Of a stretch of DNA of 64,000 nucleotides, positions 54,127 through 62,714 are shown piece after piece. The stretch covers positions 1 to 64,000 of the forward strand of contig JAJDDP010000102.1 in the NCBI GenBank assembly GCA_029260235.1. The letters are read 5' to 3'. This stretch comes from Phycisphaerae bacterium. Its GTDB lineage: Bacteria > Planctomycetota > Phycisphaerae > UBA1845. A program made the position numbers and the translations under genes. Below the pieces are notes generated by a model that was not told the DNA's origin, ran no database searches, and saw only the letters and a list, made by a program, of their open reading frames with translations. Within the stretch, counting starts at the first letter, position 1; the number at the start of each line of letters is the position of its first letter.

Positions 54127-55320
54127 TCACTCCGGCTGTCGGCGGTGAAAGATGACCGTCCCACCTATCACCAAGAGCAAGGTCATGGCTAGCAGCCCCC
54201 ACTCAGACAACGTCGGAATGGGTGCCGGGCCTCCAACGGCCCCGGACGGATCGAGAAGGAACAGCCCGCCGGAGCGATCAGTGACGATCACCGTGCCGCT
54301 GGGGAAGAAGGGGTACACGTTCCAAGCGCCATTAAACCCAGCGTTGTCGTCTGTCGGGTAGGTGTCGAAGGAACCGACTTCAACAGGATTGAGCGGGTCC
54401 GATGCATCAAAAATGCGAAGCCCGCTGCTATAGTTGGCTTCGAAGATGAAGCCGTTGTGGACGTAGAGGTTGTGATCCGTCGAGGCGAGGCTGGTTGCGA
54501 AATCGCTGACGAAGACAGGAGCGCTCAGGTCGCTGACGTCGATAATCGTCGTGCGTGGGATCGAGTCGAGTTCGTCATTGACGTACAGGTATTGCCGGTC
54601 TGCCGAGAGCCAGCCCTGATGCGTATACGCCGCATTGGGATAGCCCACTTGGCCGACGAGGAACATGTTCGACTTGTCGGTGACATCTATGATTTCCACG
54701 CGGCCATTTGAACCGGCGAAGACAAACGCGAACTGGCGGCCGGCATAGAATCCTGTGGTGTAAGTCGCCACCTGGGCGTCGTGCGTTTGGCCGGACCAGG
54801 CTCCTACAAGCGTGGGATCGGACGGGTCGCTGAGATCGTACGCACGCATAGAGCCGCCGCCTCCCAAATAGAGGAAACCGCTGACCTCATCCACGGCTAG
54901 GTTGTGCGCGCCATCAACGAATGAACGGACGAAAGCGACTACGCCGTTGTCAATGCCCGAAACGTCGTACACATGCGTCGGTCCCGAGTCCGAGGTGCTG
55001 TACACGAAGTTTTGGTACACCTTCATATCGCGGCCCTGGTTGACCTGCGACATGAGGGCGACGATGACCGGGTTGGGTGGGTCAGTGATTTCAACGAAGC
55101 CCGTGCCAACGGACAGCCCGACGATCGCGTACTCACGGCCCGAGGGAGAGACGTAGCCCCACGAATCCTCCGCGAAGCTGGAATTCATGTCCGCCACGGT
55201 TATTTGGCGATGTAACGCGACGTTACTAGCCGGGAATCCTGCGACCGCCGAAGCAGCTATGCACAGACTCAGGCCCAAACCACCAGCGAGAAATCCAAAC
55301 TCGTTCTTTCGTTTCGACAT
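54127..55320 (-). CDS. LVIVD-repeat, IPTL-signal secreted protein
   Basis: A signal peptide is followed by about six LVIVD/choice-of-anchor-type beta-propeller repeats (THVYDVSGID, MRAYDLSDPSDPTLVGAW, VEIIDVTDKSNMFLVGQV, LRIFDASDPLNPVEVGSFD). The C-terminus is IPTLSEWGLLAMTLLLVIGG plus a basic tail, an IPTL-type sorting signal for exported proteins. Surface location likely; function unknown. ATG 55320 gives the expected signal peptide; the frame extends further without it. Confidence 0.85.
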   Translation of the reverse strand: MSKRKNEFGFLAGGLGLSLCIAASAVAGFPASNVALHRQITVADMNSSFAEDSWGYVSPSGREYAIVGLSVGTGFVEITDPPNPVIVALMSQVNQGRDMKVYQNFVYSTSDSGPTHVYDVSGIDNGVVAFVRSFVDGAHNLAVDEVSGFLYLGGGGSMRAYDLSDPSDPTLVGAWSGQTHDAQVATYTTGFYAGRQFAFVFAGSNGRVEIIDVTDKSNMFLVGQVGYPNAAYTHQGWLSADRQYLYVNDELDSIPRTTIIDVSDLSAPVFVSDFATSLASTDHNLYVHNGFIFEANYSSGLRIFDASDPLNPVEVGSFDTYPTDDNAGFNGAWNVYPFFPSGTVIVTDRSGGLFLLDPSGAVGGPAPIPTLSEWGLLAMTLLLVIGGTVIFHRRQPE

Positions 55321-55596
55321 CCCTAATGGCTCTCCACATTTGAAGTGATCCCGGTACCCTTCCCCTCCAGCATAACCGGAACATCTATTGAAATACCAGT
55401 GGAGATTCGCCAGAGTGCCCACGGTCTCAATTGAGTTTGCCAGCAGAGTCCTGAGATCAATCAACCCAGCCTCTCAAGCGCTCTTGCAACGCAACGCAAA
55501 GAATGGTGGCATGCAGGTTTGCCGAACATCCGCTATTGTTGCGGTTGTAATGACGCCGTTTGAGTCTTGCCCGGGCAATTGTGTGGGGACTATTTG

Positions 55597-56151
55597 GTGC
55601 AGACGATTACTTGTCCAACGTGCCGGGAGAAGATCGAAGACGTTCTTTCGCCGGACGTTCTTTGCCCGGCGTGCGGGAACAGCCTGCGGGGCGCGACGGG
55701 CTGGTCGGTGAGTGACCGCGACTTCAGGGTGATCGCCCGCATTCATCGTCAACTGGCCCAACTGATCCTGGCTGGGATCTTCGCTCAAGTTCTAGCCGCC
55801 ACCGCTCCTTCGGTCTCCATCGCCATCGTCGCGTCGATTTGTGCTCTTGCGGTGAATGTTGCGGGCTTCGCTCAAGTCGTTCGGCTATCGGCCGCGTTGG
55901 GGGATCCAATTACAACACGGGTCGTGTGGATCATCCTAATGCTCGCCCCCTGCATAAGCCTCTTCGTCCTAATGTCAGCCAATCGAAGGGCTAAGACCGC
56001 GCTGATGAAAGCTGGGTTAACCGTCGGCGTAATGGGGATTGGCGATGCTGAAGTAGCCACCCTGCCAGGATATTGCCGAAACTGCGCCTGCAACATGACC
56101 CGCAATACCAGCGGTCAGTGTCCTGAGTGCGGCTATTGTGCGGCAGAATAA
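55597..56151 (+). CDS. zinc-ribbon membrane protein
   Basis: A 184-residue protein with an N-terminal double zinc ribbon (ITCPTCREKIEDVLSPDVLCPACGNSL), two or three membrane helices (about 55-130) and a second Cys-rich ribbon at the C-terminus (YCRNCACNMTRNTSGQCPECGY). GGGGAC lies seven bases before the GTG at 55597. Function unknown. It converges on the ketosynthase gene. Confidence 0.75.
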   Translation: MQTITCPTCREKIEDVLSPDVLCPACGNSLRGATGWSVSDRDFRVIARIHRQLAQLILAGIFAQVLAATAPSVSIAIVASICALAVNVAGFAQVVRLSAALGDPITTRVVWIILMLAPCISLFVLMSANRRAKTALMKAGLTVGVMGIGDAEVATLPGYCRNCACNMTRNTSGQCPECGYCAAE

Positions 56152-56185
56152 TGCCGAGTTGGCGCTCGACCCTGGCAGACCAATC

Positions 56186-57457
56186 TCAATCCCGGGTGAA
56201 GATCGAGGCGGCATCGTGGCCGGTGAAGCCTGTTGATAGTTTCATGGCTGTTCGTAGGGGGCGGTCGGTGTGCTGGGTGATCAGGGGTAGCTTTAGGCGC
56301 TCGGCTGTGCCTTCTGAGTGTAGGGTTGCGGTAACGGCTTGGTGTTTTAGGCAGAGCATCATGCAGACCAGTTCGATCAAACCGCTTGCCGCCAGCATGT
56401 GGCCCACATTAGGCTTGAAGACCGTCGCTACGGCATGAGTTGCCTCGTCTTCCAGTGCCTTTTGAAGGCACTGAGCTTCATAGCCATCCGAGAGCGGTGT
56501 CGATGCTCCATGAGGCACAATCAGGTCAAGCTCAGCTGGGGTGATCCGCGTACTGCATAGCGCCTGGCTGATCGCGTCGGCTAGGCGGCCCGCTTTGGCA
56601 TCGGGAATACTCTGCTTCCATGCCTGATGATTGAACGTCCCACCGCGGTAGGTGGCATAGGTCGCTGCTCCACGCTTGGCGGCATGCTCAGCCGATTCCA
56701 GCACCAGGGCAGCTGCCCCCTCGCCAACGTAGAAACCACCCGACGCGCTGTCGAAAGGCTTCATCGCTTCAGGCTCGTTGGCATACATTTCCAGCCGGCG
56801 AAACCACTCCAGTCGCACGGCAGTGTCGAAGGCCTCGCCGCCTGCTACGACCATCACATCGGCCTGACCCGCCCTGATGTGCTGAGCGGCTAACTCGAGG
56901 GCAAAGGCGCCCGATGAGCAAGCGTTGTGAACACTGGTGGAAAAGCCGTGCAGACCCAAAGCTTTGCCGAGTAGGTGGACGTAGATAAAGGGCTGAGCTT
57001 TGTAGAAACTTGGCGCCAGTGCCTCATAGCAATGAGGCTTTGCACCTGGCGGCGGTGCCATCTGCATCATGCCAAAGAGCCGGTGTACCAACTGTTCGAC
57101 GCCCGGAGCTTCAAACACCTGAATGACGCCGATCTTGTTGGCAGCTCGGTCGTACTCCACTCCGGCATCAGCCAAGGCTAATTCGGCTGCCAGTAGGCTG
57201 TAGGCTAAGTCGCGGTGCCCGGTTGCCTCCTGCTGTTCGAGGAATTCCAGGTGCGGGCCAAGGCCTGGCACTTGATCTGCCTCAGGCATGGTGGCGATGG
57301 CGAGGTTTTCAGAGACGCCAATGTCGGTCGCCAATGACCGAAAACCTGCGTTGCAGCGGCCTGCTACCAAGGATTCCCACAGCGCCTCCCCGCCCGTACC
57401 GATGGAAGTAACCGGCCCGAGACCCGTGATCACGACTTGTCGATCTTGCTCGCCCAT
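56186..57457 (-). CDS. beta-ketoacyl synthase, second KS of the cluster
   Basis: A 423-residue thiolase-fold enzyme. The active-site Cys is in VHNACSSGAFAL, the first His in PHGASTPLSDG (ST in place of the usual GT) and the Lys/His in FKPNVGHMLAASG. All three catalytic residues are kept, so it is not a chain-length-factor-type inactive partner, but the changed loop suggests another substrate. It lies 68 bases after the first KS on the same strand. Confidence 0.88.
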   Translation of the reverse strand: MGEQDRQVVITGLGPVTSIGTGGEALWESLVAGRCNAGFRSLATDIGVSENLAIATMPEADQVPGLGPHLEFLEQQEATGHRDLAYSLLAAELALADAGVEYDRAANKIGVIQVFEAPGVEQLVHRLFGMMQMAPPPGAKPHCYEALAPSFYKAQPFIYVHLLGKALGLHGFSTSVHNACSSGAFALELAAQHIRAGQADVMVVAGGEAFDTAVRLEWFRRLEMYANEPEAMKPFDSASGGFYVGEGAAALVLESAEHAAKRGAATYATYRGGTFNHQAWKQSIPDAKAGRLADAISQALCSTRITPAELDLIVPHGASTPLSDGYEAQCLQKALEDEATHAVATVFKPNVGHMLAASGLIELVCMMLCLKHQAVTATLHSEGTAERLKLPLITQHTDRPLRTAMKLSTGFTGHDAASIFTRD

Positions 57458-57525
57458 AGGGCACTATCCTACCCTAGCCTGCCGGCGAGCGCAACTAGAC
57501 AGCCGCCGCCAGCAGATCATCGTGG

Positions 57526-58719
57526 TCACGCCGCAGCCAGAATGATACTACTATTGTATCCGCCGAACCCGGCTGAATTGTTGAGCACATAGCTGACTTT
57601 TTGAGCGCGGGGAGCACCTCTAAGAGCGTCGAGGCTGCACGGTTCGAGCACATCTTGAAGGTGCCAAGTCGGAATCAGAATCTGTTTTTCAAGGCTCAAG
57701 ACACAGCAGGCCGCCTCCATGGCTGAGGCGGCACCCATGGTGTGGCCGGTCAGCGCTTTGATCGAGCTGAACGAGACGCCCCTGGGGAAGCAGTGCTCCA
57801 AAACCTTAACCTCGATAGCGTCATTGTGGGGTGTCCCTGTCCCGTGGGCACAGACATAATCGATGACGTCAGGCGATACGCCCGCTTCACGAATCGCTTG
57901 CTCGGCCGCCCGCGTCAGGCCGTCGCCGTTGGGTTCGGGCCTGGTGGGGTGGTAGTTTTCGCAGGTCATCCCCCCGCCAATCACGCTGGCCCTGATTTTG
58001 GCTCCGCGTGCCCGGGCTGAGGATTCTCGCTCCAAGATGAAGAATGTCGCCCCTTCACCCACCCAGAGGCCGTCCCGCTGCTGATCGAATGGTCTGCATA
58101 ACCCCGCCGCCATCACCCGAAGCCGCATGAATCCGATAAAGGCCAATCGGCTAAAACCATCCGCCCCGCCGGCGATGGCAACATCGCATTGGCCAGCCAA
58201 CAACGCCCGCCGAGCAGCGATGACAGCCATGTTGCCGGCGGCACAAGCGCCGTACAAGTCCATGGCCAATCCACCGGCGCCGAGGGTGGTCTGAATGTTG
58301 CGGGCGATCGAACCCGGCTTGCCCGAGGCAATCCGCCGGGCATGTTCTTCGGTCAGCCAGTTTTCATCGACGTCATCGAGGCGTTCCTCGATGAACTCGG
58401 TCTCACCCATGGTGGTCCCGACGGAGATGTCGGTTCGGCAACTCTGTAAGTCACTCCCGGTCAAACCGGCATTGGCCAGCGCTTGGCGAGCGGCCAATAT
58501 CGACAACGCCGAAGCCCTACCGATGGGACGGCTTACACCTTCTATGTCGATGGGTTCGTTGATTTGGCAGGCTATTTTTCGGGAGAGATTGGCTGTGTCT
58601 AGGCAGGTGACGGGTGATGCGCCTGCCCTACCTTGGTAGAGGGCGTCCCAGAAGGCTTCTTCGTTGCAACCAACTGGGGATACAACACCGAGGCCCGTAA
58701 TGACAACGTCGTCCGGCAT
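57526..58719 (-). CDS. beta-ketoacyl-ACP synthase (FabF-like), first KS of the cluster
   Basis: A 397-residue ketosynthase with the complete triad: Cys in LYGACAAGNMA, His in AHGTGTPHND and Lys-x-Leu-x-GHTMGAA with the second His. It condenses malonyl-ACP with an acyl chain. With the ACP, DUF1702 gene and second KS it forms a small type II synthase-like set. No ketoreductase, dehydratase or thioesterase is in view. Confidence 0.9.
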   Translation of the reverse strand: MPDDVVITGLGVVSPVGCNEEAFWDALYQGRAGASPVTCLDTANLSRKIACQINEPIDIEGVSRPIGRASALSILAARQALANAGLTGSDLQSCRTDISVGTTMGETEFIEERLDDVDENWLTEEHARRIASGKPGSIARNIQTTLGAGGLAMDLYGACAAGNMAVIAARRALLAGQCDVAIAGGADGFSRLAFIGFMRLRVMAAGLCRPFDQQRDGLWVGEGATFFILERESSARARGAKIRASVIGGGMTCENYHPTRPEPNGDGLTRAAEQAIREAGVSPDVIDYVCAHGTGTPHNDAIEVKVLEHCFPRGVSFSSIKALTGHTMGAASAMEAACCVLSLEKQILIPTWHLQDVLEPCSLDALRGAPRAQKVSYVLNNSAGFGGYNSSIILAAA

Positions 58720-58861
58720 GTTCGGTCTGCGCTCATCTCAACAAGTTCGCGATTTGCAATCCGCATTGATCTTACCGCCCCACCGTCGAATGGCCAAGCC
58801 CGGCGATCACTACTGCATTTGGGTCGTCGGCCTTCCAAAGGTTCAGGTATCCAGAAGGCGC

Positions 58862-59110
58862 CTAAGCAGCAGCTACTCGCTTGCTCATCATTTCCAGAAT
58901 GTCGTTCAGGCAACCGACGCGCTTGATCACATCTTCTGGCAAATCCTGTTGAATGATGGATTCGATGGTGGCGATCAGATGAACTGAATCAAGCGAATCC
59001 AGACCCACGTCCGCCAGTGGCTTGGTTAGATCGATCTGATCGACATCAACCATGATGGCTTCAGATACCCATTCAAGGATTTCTGCTCTAGCTGCTTCAA
59101 GATCTACCAT
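58862..59110 (-). CDS. acyl carrier protein
   Basis: An 82-residue acidic four-helix protein with the phosphopantetheine attachment Ser39 in DVGLDSLDSVHL. The ATG lies after GGAGG and overlaps the stop of the DUF1702 gene by seven bases. It is probably dedicated to this cluster. Confidence 0.92.
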   Translation of the reverse strand: MVDLEAARAEILEWVSEAIMVDVDQIDLTKPLADVGLDSLDSVHLIATIESIIQQDLPEDVIKRVGCLNDILEMMSKRVAAA

Positions 59111-60192
59111 TTCCGGCCTCCTCTATCTTCTCTGCCTTCAGCCGGTCGGGCTTGCGCATCCTGCCGCACGCCGGCCATGGGGTATTCAATGTTCTCGGCC
59201 AGCCATTGGCTTACGTTGGCCCGCCACTGACAGTAGCCATCCTCAGTTTGCTGGGACCGAATTTGAAGTTCCACGCGGTCGCACTCGCGGATGCTAGCCA
59301 GGATTGCTTCTTGGACCGGCTGATCCAATCCCGCAATGTCGGTCTCAAACTCGGCGAGACTGGCAATCATCCTCGCCTTGACCGCGAAGCACATGCCCAG
59401 ATGGAACGACTCTCGCCATTCATCCGGTAGCGAAGCGCCCAACTCGCGGGCTACCTCAATCCGATCGGGATTGACAAACACTGAGGCCAATCCCAGTCCA
59501 GCTGCTGCATCCGCAGCGTGTTCGTTCAGGGATCGCACTCGCTGGATCATCAGATCCCTGCGGTCCATGAACAAGAAATAAAAAGCCCGGCCTAAGCCTT
59601 GATAGGCCGCCCGTCGGGCGTTTCCATCGAACCGGTCCAGCCTCTTGAGGCTGTTCGAGTCTGATAGGTATTCAAAAAACGCAACCTTGAATCCGTACCC
59701 GTCATAGCAGAGGAATCGGTACAATGGATCCAAGCCAGACCACATCCGGGCGACCTTCTCTGGCGAATGCTTCCGCATTCCCGACCAGAAGCCCAGCCCC
59801 ACATAGTACAAATACCGCATGCCGGGCGTGGTCCGAACTAGGCTGTTTTCAAAATCCGAGGCCCGAAATCGCATCAGCCGCCGCAGGGGAAAGCCCATGG
59901 CTGCCCCTTCATGGGCGAACGGCTGATACCTTACAGGTATAGAATCGCAAAAACGCCGCCAAGCTAACGCGGAAGGGCGAGAAATCATCGAATTAAATCC
60001 GCCCGCGAAACTTTTTGTGACCATTTCGACCCGCTGGCGGCTTTCCGGCTCTGTAACCTGAAACCCCAGCCGTTCGATCGTCATGCTGCTACGACGCACC
60101 CGAAACGGATAAAAGACGACCCGCCACCAGCCGGTCACCAGAGCAACCGCCACAAGGCCAACAGTCAGACTGGCCACCAAAACCACTTGCAT
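59104..60192 (-). CDS. DUF1702 family protein
   Basis: A 362-residue protein with one N-terminal membrane helix (LVASLTVGLVAVALVTGWWRVVF) and the DUF1702 pattern: ERLGFQVTEPESRQRVEMV, FAHEGAAMGFPL, YLYYVGLGFWSGM, LDPLYRFLCYDGYGFKVAFFEYL, YQGLGRAFYFLFMDRRD and LGLASVF. DUF1702 proteins occur next to polyketide clusters (for example of enediynes) and have no established activity. It heads the operon with ACP and the two KS genes. Confidence 0.82.
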   Translation of the reverse strand: MQVVLVASLTVGLVAVALVTGWWRVVFYPFRVRRSSMTIERLGFQVTEPESRQRVEMVTKSFAGGFNSMISRPSALAWRRFCDSIPVRYQPFAHEGAAMGFPLRRLMRFRASDFENSLVRTTPGMRYLYYVGLGFWSGMRKHSPEKVARMWSGLDPLYRFLCYDGYGFKVAFFEYLSDSNSLKRLDRFDGNARRAAYQGLGRAFYFLFMDRRDLMIQRVRSLNEHAADAAAGLGLASVFVNPDRIEVARELGASLPDEWRESFHLGMCFAVKARMIASLAEFETDIAGLDQPVQEAILASIRECDRVELQIRSQQTEDGYCQWRANVSQWLAENIEYPMAGVRQDAQARPAEGREDRGGRKW

Positions 60193-60521
60193 CTGCCTAA
60201 ATCACCCCGATGCCCAACAGTCGATTCTGCCTACTCCTTGAATCGAAGGAAGTGGTTGACTACCAACGGTCTAATTGGCGAATCTTCGACGAAGTCGCCC
60301 ACAAGCGGCCTCGCCCATTATACATCCGCCGCTCGCTCAATCCAAAAGAAAGCCAGAATCCGACCCATAGACGGCCTAGCCCCATAATTGGGCACAGCAA
60401 GCGACTTGCCAAGGGCCAACCAAGCCCCAAAAAGGCCAGGGATAAGCCATCCCTGGCCTTGAGGCACTGATTCAAGCTTCACTGCAGGGCGGGAACCGCA
60501 ACGACCAGTCCCTCCGGATGC
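60193..60521. other. intergenic region between the DUF1702 gene and an IPTL-signal gene
   Basis: No gene is seen. It contains the terminator of the upstream IPTL-signal gene (60429-60460) and should contain the promoter of the DUF1702 operon. Confidence 0.5.
60429..60460 (-). terminator. rho-independent terminator of the IPTL-signal gene
   Basis: On the minus strand a perfect 12-base stem with a five-base loop is followed by a run of T. It lies 62 bases after the stop codon of the gene at 60522-61331. Confidence 0.85.
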
Positions 60522-61331
60522 TTAGGCGACTGATGTCACCTGGCGACGTCGAATCACCCAAACACCAGCGGCCAAGAGCACTGCTGTGAGACCGATAACT
60601 CCCCACTCAGAGAGCGTCGGAATGGGATCTGGCCCTGGGAGGCCCATCGTCAAGGTAGCCTGGGTTGAACCAGCCATGCCACTCAGAACGCTGCCGGGCG
60701 CGCCGACGAAATCGATCTGATAGGTGATGTCGAAGAAGCTATCAACAACGAAAGCGGTTCCCGGAGCACCTTCCCGTGTCAACGTCGTATGACCGGGGCT
60801 GGGCAAGCCGAATGCGCTACCGGCTGTGATAGTCAGCGAATCGAAATCAGGATCACCAAAGATTGCCCCCTGGAGACTGACCATCTCTGTGTCGAAGTCC
60901 TGGACTGGGTCGCCCGCAGTACGAGGACCTGAGTGTACTTCGCACTGCGCAGGCACGCTGATGAGGCGACTAAACCCGGCCAGATCGCCGGTACCTGTTA
61001 TGGTGAACTGTAGCGTTGAATCGAAGGTCTCGATTTCGCCGCCTAAATTCCCGCCCGGCGTATTGCAGAACTCCTGCGGCAGTGGTGGGCCTCCGCCCTG
61101 TTCGTGGCAGATGAAGTCCAAGTGGATGGGGGCCAATTCAATGGTGGTATTGGGTGGCAGACCATCGATGATCATGTGGACTTCGTCCGGGCTGAGGTAG
61201 TCACATCCAGCCGGCGGTAAGGTGACTGTGCCAGTTCCCGGATCGGCGACAACACAAGGATCCTGGGCGGCTGCCCACGCCGGCAACATGAGGACAACCA
61301 GTGCGGCCACTGCACTTCGTTTGAGAATCAT
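60522..61331 (-). CDS. IPTL-signal secreted protein, copy 1
   Basis: A 269-residue protein with a signal peptide ending in AWAAAQDPC, a beta-rich central domain and a C-terminal IPTLSEWGVIGLTAVLLAAGVWV plus a basic tail (IPTL-type sorting signal). It is nearly the same as the protein encoded at 61481-62287. The central domain has no known family that I recognise. GGGGAG lies seven bases before the ATG at 61331. Confidence 0.85.
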   Translation of the reverse strand: MILKRSAVAALVVLMLPAWAAAQDPCVVADPGTGTVTLPPAGCDYLSPDEVHMIIDGLPPNTTIELAPIHLDFICHEQGGGPPLPQEFCNTPGGNLGGEIETFDSTLQFTITGTGDLAGFSRLISVPAQCEVHSGPRTAGDPVQDFDTEMVSLQGAIFGDPDFDSLTITAGSAFGLPSPGHTTLTREGAPGTAFVVDSFFDITYQIDFVGAPGSVLSGMAGSTQATLTMGLPGPDPIPTLSEWGVIGLTAVLLAAGVWVIRRRQVTSVA

Positions 61332-61480
61332 AAACTACTCCCCTTTTATGCTATGGTGTTGGTGTGCACTTCTTTCAATCCGTCAACGCAACGATGGACA
61401 TCTTTCGCCCTGCCGTAGCGCAAGGCTAGCTTCCAACTTCATTGTATGGGTCGAGGCAATACGCCCGCCATCCGGTTGGT

Positions 61481-62287
61481 TCATGCAGTCGCGGTCACCA
61501 CTTGCCGACGTCGGATTACCCAAACGCCAGCGCCCAACAACACTGCTGTGAGACCGATAACTCCCCACTCAGAGAGCGTCGGAATGGGATCTGGCCCAGG
61601 CAGGCCCATCGTCAACGTAGCCTGGGTTGAACCAGCCATGCCGCTCAGAATGCTGCCGGGCGCGCCGACGAAATCGATCTGATAGGTGATGTCGAAGAAG
61701 CTATCAACAACGAAAGCAGTTCCCGGGCCACCTTCCCGTGTCAACGTGGTATGACCGGGGCTGGGTAAGCCGAATGCGCTACCGGCTGTGATAGTCAGCG
61801 AATCGAAATCAGGATCACCAAAGATTGCCCCCTGGAGACTGACCATCTCTGTGTCGAAGTCCTGAACTGGGTCGCCCGCATTACGAGGGCCTGAGTGGAC
61901 TTCGCACTGTGCCTGAACGTTGATAACGCGGTTGAATCCAGCCAGATCGCCCGTGCCAGTGAGGGTGAACTGCAGCGTCGAATCAAAGGTCTCGATTTCT
62001 CCGCCAAGCGAACCACCGTTCGTATTGCAGTCCTCTTGCGGCGCAGGTGCACCTTGTGCCCGGCAGATGAATTCCGTGTGGATGGGGGCCAATTCAATGG
62101 TGGTGTTGGGTGGCAGACCATCGATGATCATGTGGACTTCGTCCGGGCTGAGGTAGTCACATCCAGCCGGCGGTAAGGTGACCGTGCCAGTTCCCGGGTC
62201 GGCGACCACGCAAGGATCTTGCGCAGCAACCCATGTGGGCAAGATCAAAGTGGCCAGAGCAATTGTTGCAGTTCGTTGGAAAATCAT
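61481..62287 (-). CDS. IPTL-signal secreted protein, copy 2
   Basis: A tandem paralogue of the previous gene in the same orientation. Long stretches are identical over the second half (VSLQGAIFGDPDFDSLTITA onward). The two differ mainly in the signal peptide and around CRAQGAPAPQEDC versus CHEQGGGPPLPQEFC. The ATG at 62287 lies after AAAGGGGAAC; a frame extension to 62326 is possible. It is divergent from the transporter gene. Confidence 0.85.
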   Translation of the reverse strand: MIFQRTATIALATLILPTWVAAQDPCVVADPGTGTVTLPPAGCDYLSPDEVHMIIDGLPPNTTIELAPIHTEFICRAQGAPAPQEDCNTNGGSLGGEIETFDSTLQFTLTGTGDLAGFNRVINVQAQCEVHSGPRNAGDPVQDFDTEMVSLQGAIFGDPDFDSLTITAGSAFGLPSPGHTTLTREGGPGTAFVVDSFFDITYQIDFVGAPGSILSGMAGSTQATLTMGLPGPDPIPTLSEWGVIGLTAVLLGAGVWVIRRRQVVTATA

Positions 62288-62569
62288 GGATCTGTTCCCC
62301 TTTCGATTCGTACTGTTTGGGTTCATTTATTCTCTATCCGGCTTCGGATCGTAGATTCTGCACGCCGAGCCAGACCTGAAGGAGCACTTTAGCAAAAACA
62401 ACAGCCCGGCACCGTCAATCGGCGTCGCACGGACGGGGCTGAATATGAGGGTAGACGTGCCCGTCGGATCAAGACTTGAGGCTGGTCCGGCAGACGCACT
62501 GCCCAACCAAGCTACTGGTATCCAGGGTATCGATCCGGCACAACCGCAGCCCGCGTGACTCCACTGTAC

Positions 62570-62588
62570 AGATTTGTCTGACAAATCT
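62570..62588. promoter_or_regulatory. 19-base perfect inverted repeat
   Basis: AGATTTGTC-T-GACAAATCT, nine-base arms around one central base, lies 127 bases upstream of the transporter ATG and about 280 bases upstream of the divergent IPTL-signal gene. It may be an operator. No further motif is seen in the 62288-62714 gap. Confidence 0.45.
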
Positions 62589-62714
62589 CAACCCAAAACT
62601 GCCGACTATTCCGCTCCGAGCTTGCAGTTCAACTAGCAGTTTAGGGCCGGCACACCAGGTCGGCAAGCAAGCACCTATAACAAAGCGAATCGCAGACCTG
62701 GGTTGTCTCACGAC

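Noticed and set aside
56186-57457. Second ketosynthase as an inactive chain-length-factor type partner
   Set aside because: The active-site Cys, both His and Lys are kept, unlike chain-length factors where Cys is replaced.
60522-62287. Long repeated sequence as a mobile element
   Set aside because: The repeat is confined to two paralogous coding sequences; no transposase or terminal inverted repeats are present.
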